DNA from: Bacteroides congonensis
Lineage (GTDB): Bacteria > Bacteroidota > Bacteroidia > Bacteroidales > Bacteroidaceae
Assembly (NCBI RefSeq): GCF_900130125.1
Contig: NZ_FQXY01000006.1
Span: 269,080 to 333,079, forward strand
Direction of reading: 5' to 3'
DNA length: 64,000 nucleotides
The position numbers and the translations under genes were made by a program. A model generated the notes under the pieces. It saw only the letters and a program-made list of their open reading frames with translations. It was not told the origin of the DNA and ran no database searches. Position 1 is the first letter of the stretch. Each line of letters starts with the position of its first letter. Shown one piece after another: positions 46,452-55,887 of the stretch.

Positions 46452-47111
46452 TCATTCTGTCTCCGCTTTCACCATATTATAAAGCATCTGTTCTCCTGTT
46501 ACGGCTGAATCAGCCATCCCTTCCACCATGCGGCACACTTGGAAAGCATGCTCTTCGCTATGCTGCATATATTTGCGGATCACCAGCAAAGCTGCATTGC
46601 GCACATGATAACTTTCGGAATGAACGCTGCACATCGCCTGGTCGAGCAGCTCACCGGAAGCCCGTTCGGTCATATCCCCCTTCTTCATCAGCAACCGGGC
46701 GGCAGTCAGGAAACCGCAAGTCTGCACATACTCCCGTTCATCGGCAATCCAGTGGAAAGACTTGGCAGGAGCATAAGGCAGGTTTTGGAAAAGGTTCATA
46801 CAAGTCAGTTCCGCGATTTCGATATTCCGGATATCTTCCACCCAAATATCCGCGATTTCGGGATAGAAAGTGTCAACCGGCTGAAGCATTCCCGCCAAAA
46901 TCTTACATTCGCGGATCTCCTCTTTCCACAAGGCTTGCGCCAGGTCGTGGTTCTTTTCATAACCTTCGGCAATCATTTTGATGCGGGGCAGCTCCACTCC
47001 GAAATTGAGTTTGTACACCAGCCCTTTTTCACGCATACTTTGGGACACAGCCCCGTTCATGGAGAGACGGAGCTGTGTCTTGATATCTTTCAATTGTTCT
47101 TTAATATCCAT
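46452..47111 (-). CDS. DNA alkylation repair/HEAT-like protein
   Basis: The 219-residue all-helical protein resembles the AlkD-like DNA alkylation repair family by its helical repeats (ALWKEEIRECKILAGMLQPVD, IRNIEIAELTCMNLFQNLPYAP, YHVRNAALLVIRKYM). In AlkD-type enzymes Trp and Asp residues line the DNA groove; FHWIADEREYVQTCG may be the corresponding region, but I cannot confirm catalysis. It follows the DPP III gene by 7 bp, so the two are probably co-transcribed. Confidence 0.65.
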   Translation of the reverse strand: MDIKEQLKDIKTQLRLSMNGAVSQSMREKGLVYKLNFGVELPRIKMIAEGYEKNHDLAQALWKEEIRECKILAGMLQPVDTFYPEIADIWVEDIRNIEIAELTCMNLFQNLPYAPAKSFHWIADEREYVQTCGFLTAARLLMKKGDMTERASGELLDQAMCSVHSESYHVRNAALLVIRKYMQHSEEHAFQVCRMVEGMADSAVTGEQMLYNMVKAETE

Positions 47112-47118
47112 TTTCAGA

Positions 47119-49167
47119 TTAATTGTTTACTGAAGGAAGCGGGGAATAATCCTTGCTGTAACGCAGCATTTGTTCCACATAGCCTTCATCATAAGCTACC
47201 GTGACATCTGTAATGTTTCCGTTTTCATCTGTCACCAATTCATATTTCGGATTCACGAAGCCTTTGTAGGGAGCCAGGTTCAGCTTCTTATAACGCTCCA
47301 ATATTTCAGCATGCAGAGCCGGGTCTACCTTCACCGCATAATTCTCTACCAATGAACGGGCAGCTTCAAAATCGCCTGTCGATTTGATACGCTGAATCTC
47401 AGCCAACAGTTCGCCGAACAACTCACGCACCTTTTCATAATCATTGATAACGACATACGTCTTTCCGTCTTTCTTCACCAGTTCCACTACCTTGTCGGCA
47501 GCCCCTTTTTCAAATACCCAACGGGCAATCAACTGACGGTTACGCATATGTGCTTCTTCCACCGTGTTTCCCGATTCGATACGTACCAACTGCGTCATCA
47601 AGCCGTTCATCAGATACGTATAATACTGGGCTTTGTAAGCCTCGGGAGAAGACAGAAGTTTCAGTTCCACCAGTTTCGGATCAGCCACATAATAGAGTCC
47701 GAACAAATCGGCACGCGCTTCTTCAATCGTAGAACCGTAAGCCTTCAACGCGTCAGGATCGACACCCGGAAGCAACTTGCCCGAACCGTGTCCCAAACAT
47801 TCGTGCAAATCCGTATGAAGTTCATCCGTCAGGTCGGAATAGGCATCAATCAATTGTCTTTCCGTATCGCTGTACACAAATTCTTCATTGAACCCGTTTC
47901 CGTGAGCCGCCTTGTTATAAGCATCCGTAATGTTACCGATAGTCACCGATTTGGAACCGTGATGCGCACGAATCCAGTTAGCGTTCGGCAGGTTGATACC
48001 GATAGCCGTAGCCGGATAAAGGTCGCCGGCAAGGATAGCGGCAGTAATCACTTTCGCCGATACGCCTTTCACTTCATCTTTCTTGAATGATTTATCTACC
48101 GGAGAATGGTCTTCAAACCATTGCGCGTTGCTACTGATAATCTCCGTGCGGTGCGTAGATTCAATATCCTTGAAGTTCACCAGTGATTCCCAACTAGCCT
48201 TCATTCCCAGCGGGTCACCATAGCTTTCCGTAAATCCATTCACAAAGTCGATGCGCGAGTCCAGGTCTTTCACCCAAAGGATGGCATATTCATCGAAATC
48301 CTTCAGATTACCGGTTTCATAGAACTGAATCAGCTTGGTGATAACCGCTTTCTGCGCATCATTCTCCGCCACTGCTTCAGCCTTCTTCAGCCAATAAACG
48401 ATTTTCTCGATAGCCTGCGTATAAAGTCCGCCTACTTTCCATACTTTCTCCTGCAACTTACCGTTCTCTTTTACCAAACGGCTGTTCAATCCATACGAAA
48501 CCGGAGTCTCATCCTTCGGGTCTTTCATCGCGCCATAGAAATCTTCCGCTTCCTTCTGCGTCACCCCGTCGTAGTAGTTACAAGCGGAAGTCAGTACAAG
48601 ATCCTCACCATCTGCCTGGTTCACCCGTTTCGGCATGATAGCCGGATCGAAGATAACAGGGAAAAGTTCATCGCAAAGTTGTCCGACAGTCTGTCCTTCC
48701 GCCAACGGAAGCAACTTGGCATCAAGTCCGAGCACAGCCTGTTTCAGGAAATCCTGCGAGAAGCCGGGCACAAACTTCTCCGTTCCATAATGATGATGAA
48801 TACCATTGGAGAACCATACCCGTTTCAGGTACACTTCCATGTTCTTGAAATCAGGATTCGTTTTATCTCCCTGATAATTCGTATATACCGCTTCGAGCAT
48901 CCGTCGGATTCTCAAATTATATTTTCCATTCTGGTCAAACAGAATATCCCTTCCTTCCAGAGCAGCCTCTGTCAGGTAATAAACCAGTTCTTTCTGTTTC
49001 AGCGTCAGTTCCTCAAATCCGGGGACTTTATAACGCAAAATCTGTAAATCTGCAAATTGTTCCACTGTATAATCAAATTTATCTGCCTCGGCAGTTGTTG
49101 TTTTGGCTCCGCCGCACGACGTCAGAATCGTAGCAGCTACCGCCATCGAAATAAGATGTTTATTCAT
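47119..49167 (-). CDS. Dipeptidyl peptidase III (M49) lipoprotein
   Basis: The 682-residue protein has a lipoprotein signal (ISMAVAATILTSC). The M49 zinc motif is HECLGH near residue 455, and the second zinc ligand is the Glu in EEARADLFGLYYV. The length and HECLGH form match the characterised B. thetaiotaomicron DPP III rather than eukaryotic enzymes (HELLGH). It releases dipeptides from the N-terminus of short peptides. The lipobox Cys suggests envelope attachment. It heads a two-gene unit with the HEAT-like gene. Confidence 0.93.
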   Translation of the reverse strand: MNKHLISMAVAATILTSCGGAKTTTAEADKFDYTVEQFADLQILRYKVPGFEELTLKQKELVYYLTEAALEGRDILFDQNGKYNLRIRRMLEAVYTNYQGDKTNPDFKNMEVYLKRVWFSNGIHHHYGTEKFVPGFSQDFLKQAVLGLDAKLLPLAEGQTVGQLCDELFPVIFDPAIMPKRVNQADGEDLVLTSACNYYDGVTQKEAEDFYGAMKDPKDETPVSYGLNSRLVKENGKLQEKVWKVGGLYTQAIEKIVYWLKKAEAVAENDAQKAVITKLIQFYETGNLKDFDEYAILWVKDLDSRIDFVNGFTESYGDPLGMKASWESLVNFKDIESTHRTEIISSNAQWFEDHSPVDKSFKKDEVKGVSAKVITAAILAGDLYPATAIGINLPNANWIRAHHGSKSVTIGNITDAYNKAAHGNGFNEEFVYSDTERQLIDAYSDLTDELHTDLHECLGHGSGKLLPGVDPDALKAYGSTIEEARADLFGLYYVADPKLVELKLLSSPEAYKAQYYTYLMNGLMTQLVRIESGNTVEEAHMRNRQLIARWVFEKGAADKVVELVKKDGKTYVVINDYEKVRELFGELLAEIQRIKSTGDFEAARSLVENYAVKVDPALHAEILERYKKLNLAPYKGFVNPKYELVTDENGNITDVTVAYDEGYVEQMLRYSKDYSPLPSVNN

Positions 49168-49196
49168 AATGCCAGTATCGATTAATTAAAAATAAG

Positions 49197-49242
49197 AAAA
49201 GGAATTATCTCCAAAATCTTCCATTTAGAGGTAATTCCTTTT
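49197..49242 (-). terminator. Terminator after the AraC-like gene
   Basis: AAAAGGAATTATCTC (49197-49211) pairs with GAGGTAATTCCTTTT with one mismatch, 22 bp beyond the stop of the minus-strand regulator. Confidence 0.75.
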
Positions 49243-49263
49243 GATTAATTTCGGAATGCGCAA

Positions 49264-49728
49264 TTACTTTTTACTTTCCAAATGTTTTTTGCGATATCCG
49301 TTAGGAGTCTCACCTACATTTTTGTAAAACGCAGCGTAAAAAGATTGACGATTTGCAAAGCCAACCATAGCGCTAATCTCTTCCACATTTTTGTCGGCAT
49401 AACGCTTATCCGTCAATAAATGCAAAGCATCTTTCACTCTGTATTCATTCAACAGGCAAGAATAGTTCATGCCGAAACGTGAGTTCACTACTGCGGAAAG
49501 GTAACGAGTATTCGTCTTCAGCTCTTTCGCCAAATCTTTCGCTGAATAGTCAGCATCCTTGTACTTTTTCTGCACAACGATGATATTCAGTATCTTGTCA
49601 TACAACTCGTCTGCCAATTCCGGTCTGATTAAAGACCTGTATGCAGCCTTCTTTTCTTTCTTTTCCCTCAAATTGTAGGGACGTTTTTTCGGAGTTTCTT
49701 CCGATTTTTTGTTCTCTAAATCACTCAT
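49264..49728 (-). CDS. AraC-family helix-turn-helix regulator
   Basis: The 154-residue protein has a charged N-terminus (KKSEETPKKRPYNLREKKEKK) and a C-terminal AraC-type double HTH domain (SAKDLAKELKTNTRYLSAVVNSRFGMNY; VEEISAMVGFANRQSFYAAFYKNVGETPNGYRKKH). No sensor domain is present, so it may respond to a partner or act constitutively. Its targets are not evident. It is transcribed alone. Confidence 0.88.
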   Translation of the reverse strand: MSDLENKKSEETPKKRPYNLREKKEKKAAYRSLIRPELADELYDKILNIIVVQKKYKDADYSAKDLAKELKTNTRYLSAVVNSRFGMNYSCLLNEYRVKDALHLLTDKRYADKNVEEISAMVGFANRQSFYAAFYKNVGETPNGYRKKHLESKK

Positions 49729-49967
49729 TGAATTAACTGGTTAGGGTTTGTTCATTTGTTAGTACTCGCATATTTGCAACGTAACATGTTACAAATGTCT
49801 TACTTTTTTTTTAAACACACAATTATTTTGTGCATTTTTTTTCTAAATAAACAATCAAAAACCTTGAAAAAGAGGGAATAAGCTCGAATAATAAGAAACT
49901 TTAACCTTTTTATATTTCATCTCGGAAACTGAAATCCGTACATTGCGGAAATTGTCAAAGAAAAACG

Positions 49968-49975
49968 TACCTTTG
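49968..49975 (+). promoter_or_regulatory. Bacteroides -7 box for recQ
   Basis: TACCTTTG is a perfect TAnnTTTG match, 22 bp before the ATG at 49998. Confidence 0.6.
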
Positions 49976-49997
49976 CAGCAAGTTAAAACAAGCGTCC

Positions 49998-51806
49998 ATG
50001 AGAGAAACTCTAAAAAAATATTTCGGATACGACAGTTTCCGTCCCTTGCAAGAAGATATCATCCGCCACATTCTCAATAAGAAAGATGCGTTAGTGCTTA
50101 TGCCTACCGGTGGGGGAAAGTCAATCTGTTACCAGCTTCCCGCCCTGCTCTGCGAAGGTACTGCCGTCGTAGTGTCACCGCTGATTTCATTAATGAAAGA
50201 TCAGGTGGAAGCATTGTTGGCAAACGGAGTCGCCGCCGGAGCATTGAACAGCAGTAATGACGAAACGGAAAACGCCAACCTGCGTCGTGCCTGCATCGAG
50301 GGACGTTTGAAGCTGCTTTACATTTCACCGGAGAAATTACTGGCAGAAAAAGACTTTTTATTGCGAGATATGCATATTTCACTGTTCGCTATTGATGAAG
50401 CGCACTGTATTTCGCAATGGGGACACGATTTTCGACCGGAGTACACTCAAATGGGGGTGCTTCATCAACAATTCCCGCAAGTACCGATTGTTGCCCTGAC
50501 TGCCACCGCAGATAAAATCACCCGCGGGGACATTATCCGCCAACTCCATCTTGTCGAACCCCGCACCTTTATCTCTTCTTTCGACCGGCCCAATATCAGC
50601 CTGACGGTAAAACGCGGTTTCCAGGCAAAGGAAAAGAATAAAGCTATCCTTGATTTTATCCGTCGGCATGAGGGAGCGAGCGGCATCATTTACTGCATGA
50701 GCCGAAGCAAGACGGAGACGGTAGCCCAAATGTTGCAGAAGCAGGGAATCCGTTGCGGGGTGTATCATGCCGGATTGCCTGCGCAGCAACGGGACGAGAC
50801 GCAGGATGATTTCATCAATGACCGGATTCAGGTGGTATGTGCCACGATTGCTTTCGGCATGGGTATCGACAAGTCGAATGTCCGTTGGGTAATCCACTAC
50901 AATCTGCCTAAAAGTATAGAAAGTTTTTATCAAGAGATAGGACGTGCCGGACGGGACGGTCTGCCAAGTGACACTGTATTGTTTTATTCATTGGGTGATT
51001 TGATATTACTGACCAAATTTGCCACAGAAAGCAGCCAGCAAAGTATCAACATTGAAAAGCTGCAACGTATGCAGCAGTATGCGGAAGCGGATATTTGCCG
51101 GAGAAGAATACTGCTAAGTTATTTCGGAGAAACGACTACCGAAGATTGCGGCAACTGTGATGTCTGCAAAAATCCTCCCCAACGGTTTGACGGGACGGTT
51201 ATCGTGCAGAAAGCATTAAGCGCCATTGCACGTGCGGAGCAGCAAATCAGCACAGGTGTATTGATTGATATTCTTCGTGGAAGCTACTCCGCGGAAGTGA
51301 CCGGAAAAGGATACCAGGAACTTAAAACATTTGGTGCAGGGCGAGATATCCCACCTCGCGACTGGCAGGATTATCTGCTTCAAATGCTCCAACTAGGCTA
51401 CTTCGAGATTGCTTATAATGAGAATAACCACCTCAAAATCACGTCAAGCGGAAGCGATATACTTTTCGGAAGGACACAAGCAACATTGGTGGTTATCCAC
51501 CACGAAGAAGCTGCCACTCCCAAAGGGAAAAAGAAGAAGGTGGTTATCGCCAAAGAACTCCCCTTCGGTGCGGCAGGCGGCGAAAGCGAGGATTTGTTCG
51601 AAGCATTGCGAGGACTAAGAAAACAGCTTGCCGACCAGGAAGCGCTGCCCGCCTATATTGTCTTGTCGGACAAGGTTTTGCACTTGCTCAGTATTTCACG
51701 CCCTACTACCATTGAAGAATTCGGGGAAATCAGTGGTATCGGAGACTATAAGAAAAAGAAATATGGAAAAGACTTCGTCAAGCTGATTAGGCAGTTCGTT
51801 GAATAA
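49998..51806 (+). CDS. recQ: ATP-dependent DNA helicase RecQ
   Basis: The 602-residue helicase has Walker A MPTGGGKSICYQLP, the DEAH box AIDEAHCISQWGHDFRPEY, motif VI QEIGRAGRDG and the zinc-binding Cys set CRRRILLSYFGE...CGNCDVC of the RQC domain. The C-terminal HRDC-like domain is at about residues 525-602. RecQ unwinds recombination intermediates and helps restart forks. It is a normal length for bacterial RecQ. Confidence 0.96.
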   Translation: MRETLKKYFGYDSFRPLQEDIIRHILNKKDALVLMPTGGGKSICYQLPALLCEGTAVVVSPLISLMKDQVEALLANGVAAGALNSSNDETENANLRRACIEGRLKLLYISPEKLLAEKDFLLRDMHISLFAIDEAHCISQWGHDFRPEYTQMGVLHQQFPQVPIVALTATADKITRGDIIRQLHLVEPRTFISSFDRPNISLTVKRGFQAKEKNKAILDFIRRHEGASGIIYCMSRSKTETVAQMLQKQGIRCGVYHAGLPAQQRDETQDDFINDRIQVVCATIAFGMGIDKSNVRWVIHYNLPKSIESFYQEIGRAGRDGLPSDTVLFYSLGDLILLTKFATESSQQSINIEKLQRMQQYAEADICRRRILLSYFGETTTEDCGNCDVCKNPPQRFDGTVIVQKALSAIARAEQQISTGVLIDILRGSYSAEVTGKGYQELKTFGAGRDIPPRDWQDYLLQMLQLGYFEIAYNENNHLKITSSGSDILFGRTQATLVVIHHEEAATPKGKKKKVVIAKELPFGAAGGESEDLFEALRGLRKQLADQEALPAYIVLSDKVLHLLSISRPTTIEEFGEISGIGDYKKKKYGKDFVKLIRQFVE

Positions 51807-51825
51807 AAGAGATTCTTGGATAGCA

Positions 51826-51968
51826 TATATTAGTAAGTCACATAGTATATATTAGTGAGCCGCTTTACTAATCAGTATTCGTTCCACAGTGGTTGTCTTT
51901 AAGTTCCACCTAGGTTTCCCTTTAGTCCTACCCAAGTGGAACTAAAGGGAAACCTAGGTGGAACGAAC
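51826..51968. repeat. 22-bp-period repeat array with a 24-bp perfect inverted repeat
   Basis: TATATTAG occurs at 51826 and 51848 (22 bp apart). Then units start at 51881, 51903, 51925 and 51947, each 22 bp. Half-sites are GTTCCAC and GTGGAAC around CCTAGG. 51903-51926 is an exact inverted copy of 51941-51964, a possible terminator hairpin between recQ and the TPR gene. Confidence 0.8.
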
Positions 51969-52033
51969 CGACTCTTATAATAAAGGGCTTTCCTTTATGC
52001 TAATCGGGAATATATAATTGCTTAATTATAGCT

Positions 52034-52852
52034 TTACTTGCACTGTTGAAGTTGTTGGTGCAAATCAGCAGGCGGTACTCCCAAAGAGATAGCTTTCTCA
52101 AAATCAGCTTTTGCCAATGCTTTCTTCTTTTGAGTCAGATAGATATTTCCACGCAACAGATAAACATCTGCCGATGACGCGTTCAGCCGGATAGCCTCTT
52201 CCAAATCCACCAATGCCAAATCATCGTGTTTCATCTCACGCTCCACATCGGCACGGGCGACATAAAGTATTGCGTCATCAGGATCTTCCACAATCATCTT
52301 GTTCAGAATATCAAGAGCTTCACGAAACTTTCCCTCTTTCTGTTCAAGGGTAGCCAGTCCCAAACGGCCGCTGTAACTCTGTGGGTCAATCTCAAGTAAG
52401 CGGTTATAATCAATCCGTGCAGCCGGATAATCCCTGCGAACCACATAAATATAAGCGCGCATCAACAATGCTTCTTTGTTCTGTTTATCCTCGTCAAGCA
52501 CCTGGCAGTAATCCGTGTAAGCACGGTCTGTCTTTCCCATTTCCATATAAATGGCAGCACGGTCAAGAAGAATGGGTACTGCCAACGGAGCAAAGTTCAA
52601 GGCAAACGAATATGATTCCAAAGCCTTGTCGAACTCTCCCAACCGGCGCTGTACCAATCCTAAATTAGAAAAGAGCAGGGCGTTCTTTGCATTTTTCGGC
52701 TCTAACTTCAATGCCTGAAGCAGAAGTTTTTCAGCTTGGGGAAGACTGTCCTTCTCGATGCATTCGATTGCTTTTTCAGACAACTGTTGATAAGTCTGCG
52801 CACAAATGGCAACCGGAAAACAAAAGAGCAATGCTATAATAATTCTTATCAT
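52034..52852 (-). CDS. Exported tetratricopeptide repeat protein
   Basis: The 272-residue protein has a signal peptide (IIIALLFCFPVAICAQ), followed by about six TPR motifs (ALLFSNLGLVQRRLGEFDKALESY, ILLDRAAIYMEMGKTDRAYTDY, ALLMRAYIYVVRRDYPAARIDY, VYLLRGNIYLTQKKKALAKADF). TPR arrays bind proteins; the partner is unknown. It follows cysK by 23 bp on the same strand and may be co-transcribed. Confidence 0.87.
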   Translation of the reverse strand: MIRIIIALLFCFPVAICAQTYQQLSEKAIECIEKDSLPQAEKLLLQALKLEPKNAKNALLFSNLGLVQRRLGEFDKALESYSFALNFAPLAVPILLDRAAIYMEMGKTDRAYTDYCQVLDEDKQNKEALLMRAYIYVVRRDYPAARIDYNRLLEIDPQSYSGRLGLATLEQKEGKFREALDILNKMIVEDPDDAILYVARADVEREMKHDDLALVDLEEAIRLNASSADVYLLRGNIYLTQKKKALAKADFEKAISLGVPPADLHQQLQQCK

Positions 52853-52875
52853 ATCGTTCGGGTATTATTAATAAA

Positions 52876-53826
52876 TCAATCCAACGGATACGCGTCAAAC
52901 GCAAACAACTCGGTAGACAAATAACGCTCTCCCGTATCAGGTAACAACGCTACGATTTTTTTGTTCTGAAACTCGGGACGCTCTGCCAACTGCCGGGCTG
53001 CATATACCGCCGCACCCGAAGAAATCCCTGCCAACAAACCCTCTGTTGCCGATAATTCACGTCCGGCACGAATCGCTTCATCATCGGGCACACCAATCAC
53101 TTCATCCACCACAGATGCGTCATACAATTTCGGAATAAAGTTCGCCCCGATTCCCTGAATACGATGCGGAGCTGCCTGCCCGCCTGCCAGTACAGGAGAC
53201 GACGACGGTTCTACCGCTACTATATAAACGTCCGGATTGTGTTTCTTCAAAGCACGGGCTACCCCGCAAACTGTTCCGCCCGTACCTACTCCGGCAACAA
53301 AAACCTCTACTTCACCATCCGTATCCCGCCATATTTCCTCTCCTGTCGTACGTTCATGGGCGGCAGCATTGGCAGGATTTTCAAATTGTTGCAAAATCAC
53401 CGAACCGGGAATGCTATCACGCAACTCTTCTGCCTTGGCAATAGAAGCAGCCATTCCGCCCAATCCGTCCGTCAGCACAATTTCAGCGCCGAGTGCCTTC
53501 AACAGATTCCGACGTTCCAGGCTCATCGTTTCAGGCATAGTCAATATCAGATGATACCCTTTGATGGTAGCCACCATTGCCAGTCCGACACCGGTATTTC
53601 CACTTGTCGGTTCAATAATTGTTGCGCCGGGTTTCAACGCTCCGCGTGCTTCAGCATCTTCAATCATCGAAAGAGCCACCCTGTCCTTTACGCTTCCGGC
53701 CGGATTAAAAGACTCCAGTTTGGCAATTATATTTTGTTTCAGACCATACTTTTCGCTATAACCGGAAAGTTCCATCAAGGGGGTATTCCCCACTAAATCT
53801 GTTAGTTTCTTTGCAATCTTAGCCAT
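52876..53826 (-). CDS. cysK: Cysteine synthase (O-acetylserine sulfhydrylase)
   Basis: The 316-residue fold-type II PLP enzyme has the Lys motif SFNPAGSVKDRVALSMI, the PTSGNTGVGLAMVA phosphate/substrate loop, GVGTGGTVCGVARALK and GISSGAAV. It makes L-cysteine from O-acetylserine and sulfide. It is the first gene of a unit with the TPR gene; a consensus -7 box is at 53857-53864. Confidence 0.95.
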   Translation of the reverse strand: MAKIAKKLTDLVGNTPLMELSGYSEKYGLKQNIIAKLESFNPAGSVKDRVALSMIEDAEARGALKPGATIIEPTSGNTGVGLAMVATIKGYHLILTMPETMSLERRNLLKALGAEIVLTDGLGGMAASIAKAEELRDSIPGSVILQQFENPANAAAHERTTGEEIWRDTDGEVEVFVAGVGTGGTVCGVARALKKHNPDVYIVAVEPSSSPVLAGGQAAPHRIQGIGANFIPKLYDASVVDEVIGVPDDEAIRAGRELSATEGLLAGISSGAAVYAARQLAERPEFQNKKIVALLPDTGERYLSTELFAFDAYPLD

Positions 53827-53856
53827 TTCATTCCTTATTTTTTGTCACATTTAGGG

Positions 53857-53864
53857 CAAAGATA
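53857..53864 (-). promoter_or_regulatory. Bacteroides -7 box for cysK
   Basis: On the minus strand TATCTTTG, perfect consensus, 30 bp before the start at 53826. Confidence 0.6.
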
Positions 53865-53919
53865 TGGAAAAAAAGGTATGTTTTACATCACATCATAAGA
53901 AAGATAAGGAAAAGTATAG

Positions 53920-53927
53920 TAACTTTG
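53920..53927 (+). promoter_or_regulatory. Bacteroides -7 box for the sulfatase-fold transferase gene
   Basis: TAACTTTG, perfect consensus, 30 bp before the ATG at 53958. It argues against the upstream start at 53925. Confidence 0.6.
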
Positions 53928-53957
53928 TATCCGTTCAATCTTTTTAAGTTTACAGAT

Positions 53958-55793
53958 ATGAAAAAGAGAATTATACAATTTCTCACGACCTATTTTTTGT
54001 TTGTCCTTCTGTTCGTTCTTCAAAAACCTATCTTCATGGTTTACTACCATGAACTATATAGCGGTGTGTCCTTCGGCGATTATTTCAGTGTCATGTGGCA
54101 CGGACTGCCTTTGGATCTTTCACTCGCCGGCTACCTCACCGCCATTCCGGGATTTATACTCATAGCTTCCGCCTGGACAAAATCATCCATACTCCGGCGC
54201 ATCCGGCAAGTCTACTTCGGAATAATCGCTTTCGTCATGGCTTGCATCTTTATCATTGACCTCGGATTGTACGGCTTTTGGGGATTCCGTCTGGATGCCA
54301 CCCCTATTTTCTATTTCTTCTCTTCGCCCAAAGACGCTATGGCAAGTGTCAGCTTTTGGTTTGTCCTGTTAGGCATACTGGCGATGTTTATCTACGCCGC
54401 CCTCTTATACTACATATTCTATATGGTGCTCATCCGCGAAAGAAAACCATTGAAGATACCCTATCGCCGACAAAATGTCTCTCTCGCACTTCTGTTGCTG
54501 ACAGCCGCCCTCTTTATTCCTATCCGTGGCGGTTTCACCGTATCGACCATGAATTTGAGCAAAGTATATTTCAGCCAGGATCAGCGGATGAACCATGCCG
54601 CCATCAATCCGGCATTCAGTTTCATGTACTCCGCTACCCATCAGACCAATTTCGACAAGCAATTCCGCTTCATGGATCCGAAAGTGGCGGACGAACTATT
54701 TGCAACGATGCTCGACAAGCCTGTCACAACCACAGACAGCATCCCGCAATTATTGAACACCCAACGTCCGAATATCATCTTTATCATTCTCGAAAGTTTC
54801 TCCACACACCTGATGGAAACTTTCGGCGGGCAGCCCAATGTCGCTGTCAACATGGATAAATTCGCAAAAGAAGGCATTTTATTCAGTAACTTCTATGCCA
54901 GCAGTTTCCGCACCGACCGCGGACTAGCGTCTATCATCAGCGCTTATCCCGGACAGCCGAGTACCAGCATCATGAAGTATCCCGAAAAGACGGATAAACT
55001 TCCTTCCATTCCGCGCAGCCTGAAAAACGCCGGATATAGTTTAGATTATTATTACGGCGGAGACGCGGATTTCACCAATATGCGCTCTTACTTAATGTCT
55101 TCCGGCATTGAGAAAATCGTTTGCGATAAAGATTTCCCCTTGTCCGAACGTACAAGCAAATGGGGAGCACAGGATCATGTCCTGTTTCAACGCCTGATGA
55201 AAGATATAAAAGAAGAAAAGCAAAAAGAGCCTTTCCTGAAATTCGTTCAGACCTCAAGTAGCCATGAGCCGTTTGAAGTGCCGTTTCACCGACTGGATGA
55301 TAAAGGACTCAATGCCTTCGCTTACGCTGATAGCTGCGTAGGCGACTTCGTCAAACAATATAAGGAACTTCCACTATGGAAAAACACCGTGTTTGTGCTC
55401 GTTCCGGATCATCAAGGAGTCTACCCGTATCCGATAGAAAATCCATTGGACGGGCAGACCATTCCTCTTATTCTAATTGGCGGAGCAATCAAAGAACCCC
55501 GTGTCATAGATACCTATGCTTCACAAATTGACATTGCCGCCACCCTGCTTTCACAGCTAGGATTGCCGCACGATGAATTTACCTTCAGCAAGGATATCAT
55601 GAATCCGGCATCTCCGCATTTCGGATATTTCACCCGGCCGAACTTCTTCGGCATGGTGACTCCCGAAAATCAATTAGTGTATAACCTGGATGCCAATACC
55701 GTACAACTCGACGAAGGCACGGAAAAAGGAGCGAACCTGGAAAAAGGAAAAGCCTTCCTGCAAAAGCTCTACGACGATCTTGCCAAACGATAG
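53958..55793 (+). CDS. LTA synthase-family sulfatase-fold membrane enzyme
   Basis: The 611-residue protein starts at MKKRIIQFLTTYFLF. About five membrane helices occupy residues 8-200 and a sulfatase-fold catalytic domain starts near residue 280 (RPNIIFIILESFSTHLMETFGG). The nucleophile position is the Thr in SFRTDRGLASII; metal ligands include VPDHQG. The family transfers glycerophosphate or phosphoethanolamine groups to envelope polymers. Bacteroides has no lipoteichoic acid, so the substrate is unknown, with lipid or glycan modification likely. Confidence 0.87.
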   Translation: MKKRIIQFLTTYFLFVLLFVLQKPIFMVYYHELYSGVSFGDYFSVMWHGLPLDLSLAGYLTAIPGFILIASAWTKSSILRRIRQVYFGIIAFVMACIFIIDLGLYGFWGFRLDATPIFYFFSSPKDAMASVSFWFVLLGILAMFIYAALLYYIFYMVLIRERKPLKIPYRRQNVSLALLLLTAALFIPIRGGFTVSTMNLSKVYFSQDQRMNHAAINPAFSFMYSATHQTNFDKQFRFMDPKVADELFATMLDKPVTTTDSIPQLLNTQRPNIIFIILESFSTHLMETFGGQPNVAVNMDKFAKEGILFSNFYASSFRTDRGLASIISAYPGQPSTSIMKYPEKTDKLPSIPRSLKNAGYSLDYYYGGDADFTNMRSYLMSSGIEKIVCDKDFPLSERTSKWGAQDHVLFQRLMKDIKEEKQKEPFLKFVQTSSSHEPFEVPFHRLDDKGLNAFAYADSCVGDFVKQYKELPLWKNTVFVLVPDHQGVYPYPIENPLDGQTIPLILIGGAIKEPRVIDTYASQIDIAATLLSQLGLPHDEFTFSKDIMNPASPHFGYFTRPNFFGMVTPENQLVYNLDANTVQLDEGTEKGANLEKGKAFLQKLYDDLAKR

Positions 55794-55852
55794 GAAGCAG
55801 GTATTATAGAAGATTTATAAGGTAATATAGGACAATTTCCTATTCTTTATTG

Positions 55853-55860
55853 TATATTTG
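55853..55860 (+). promoter_or_regulatory. Bacteroides -7 box for the PAP2 phosphatase gene
   Basis: TATATTTG, perfect consensus, 27 bp before the ATG at 55888. Confidence 0.55.
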
Positions 55861-55887
55861 CTGCGTTAAAAAATAGAACAATAAAGA

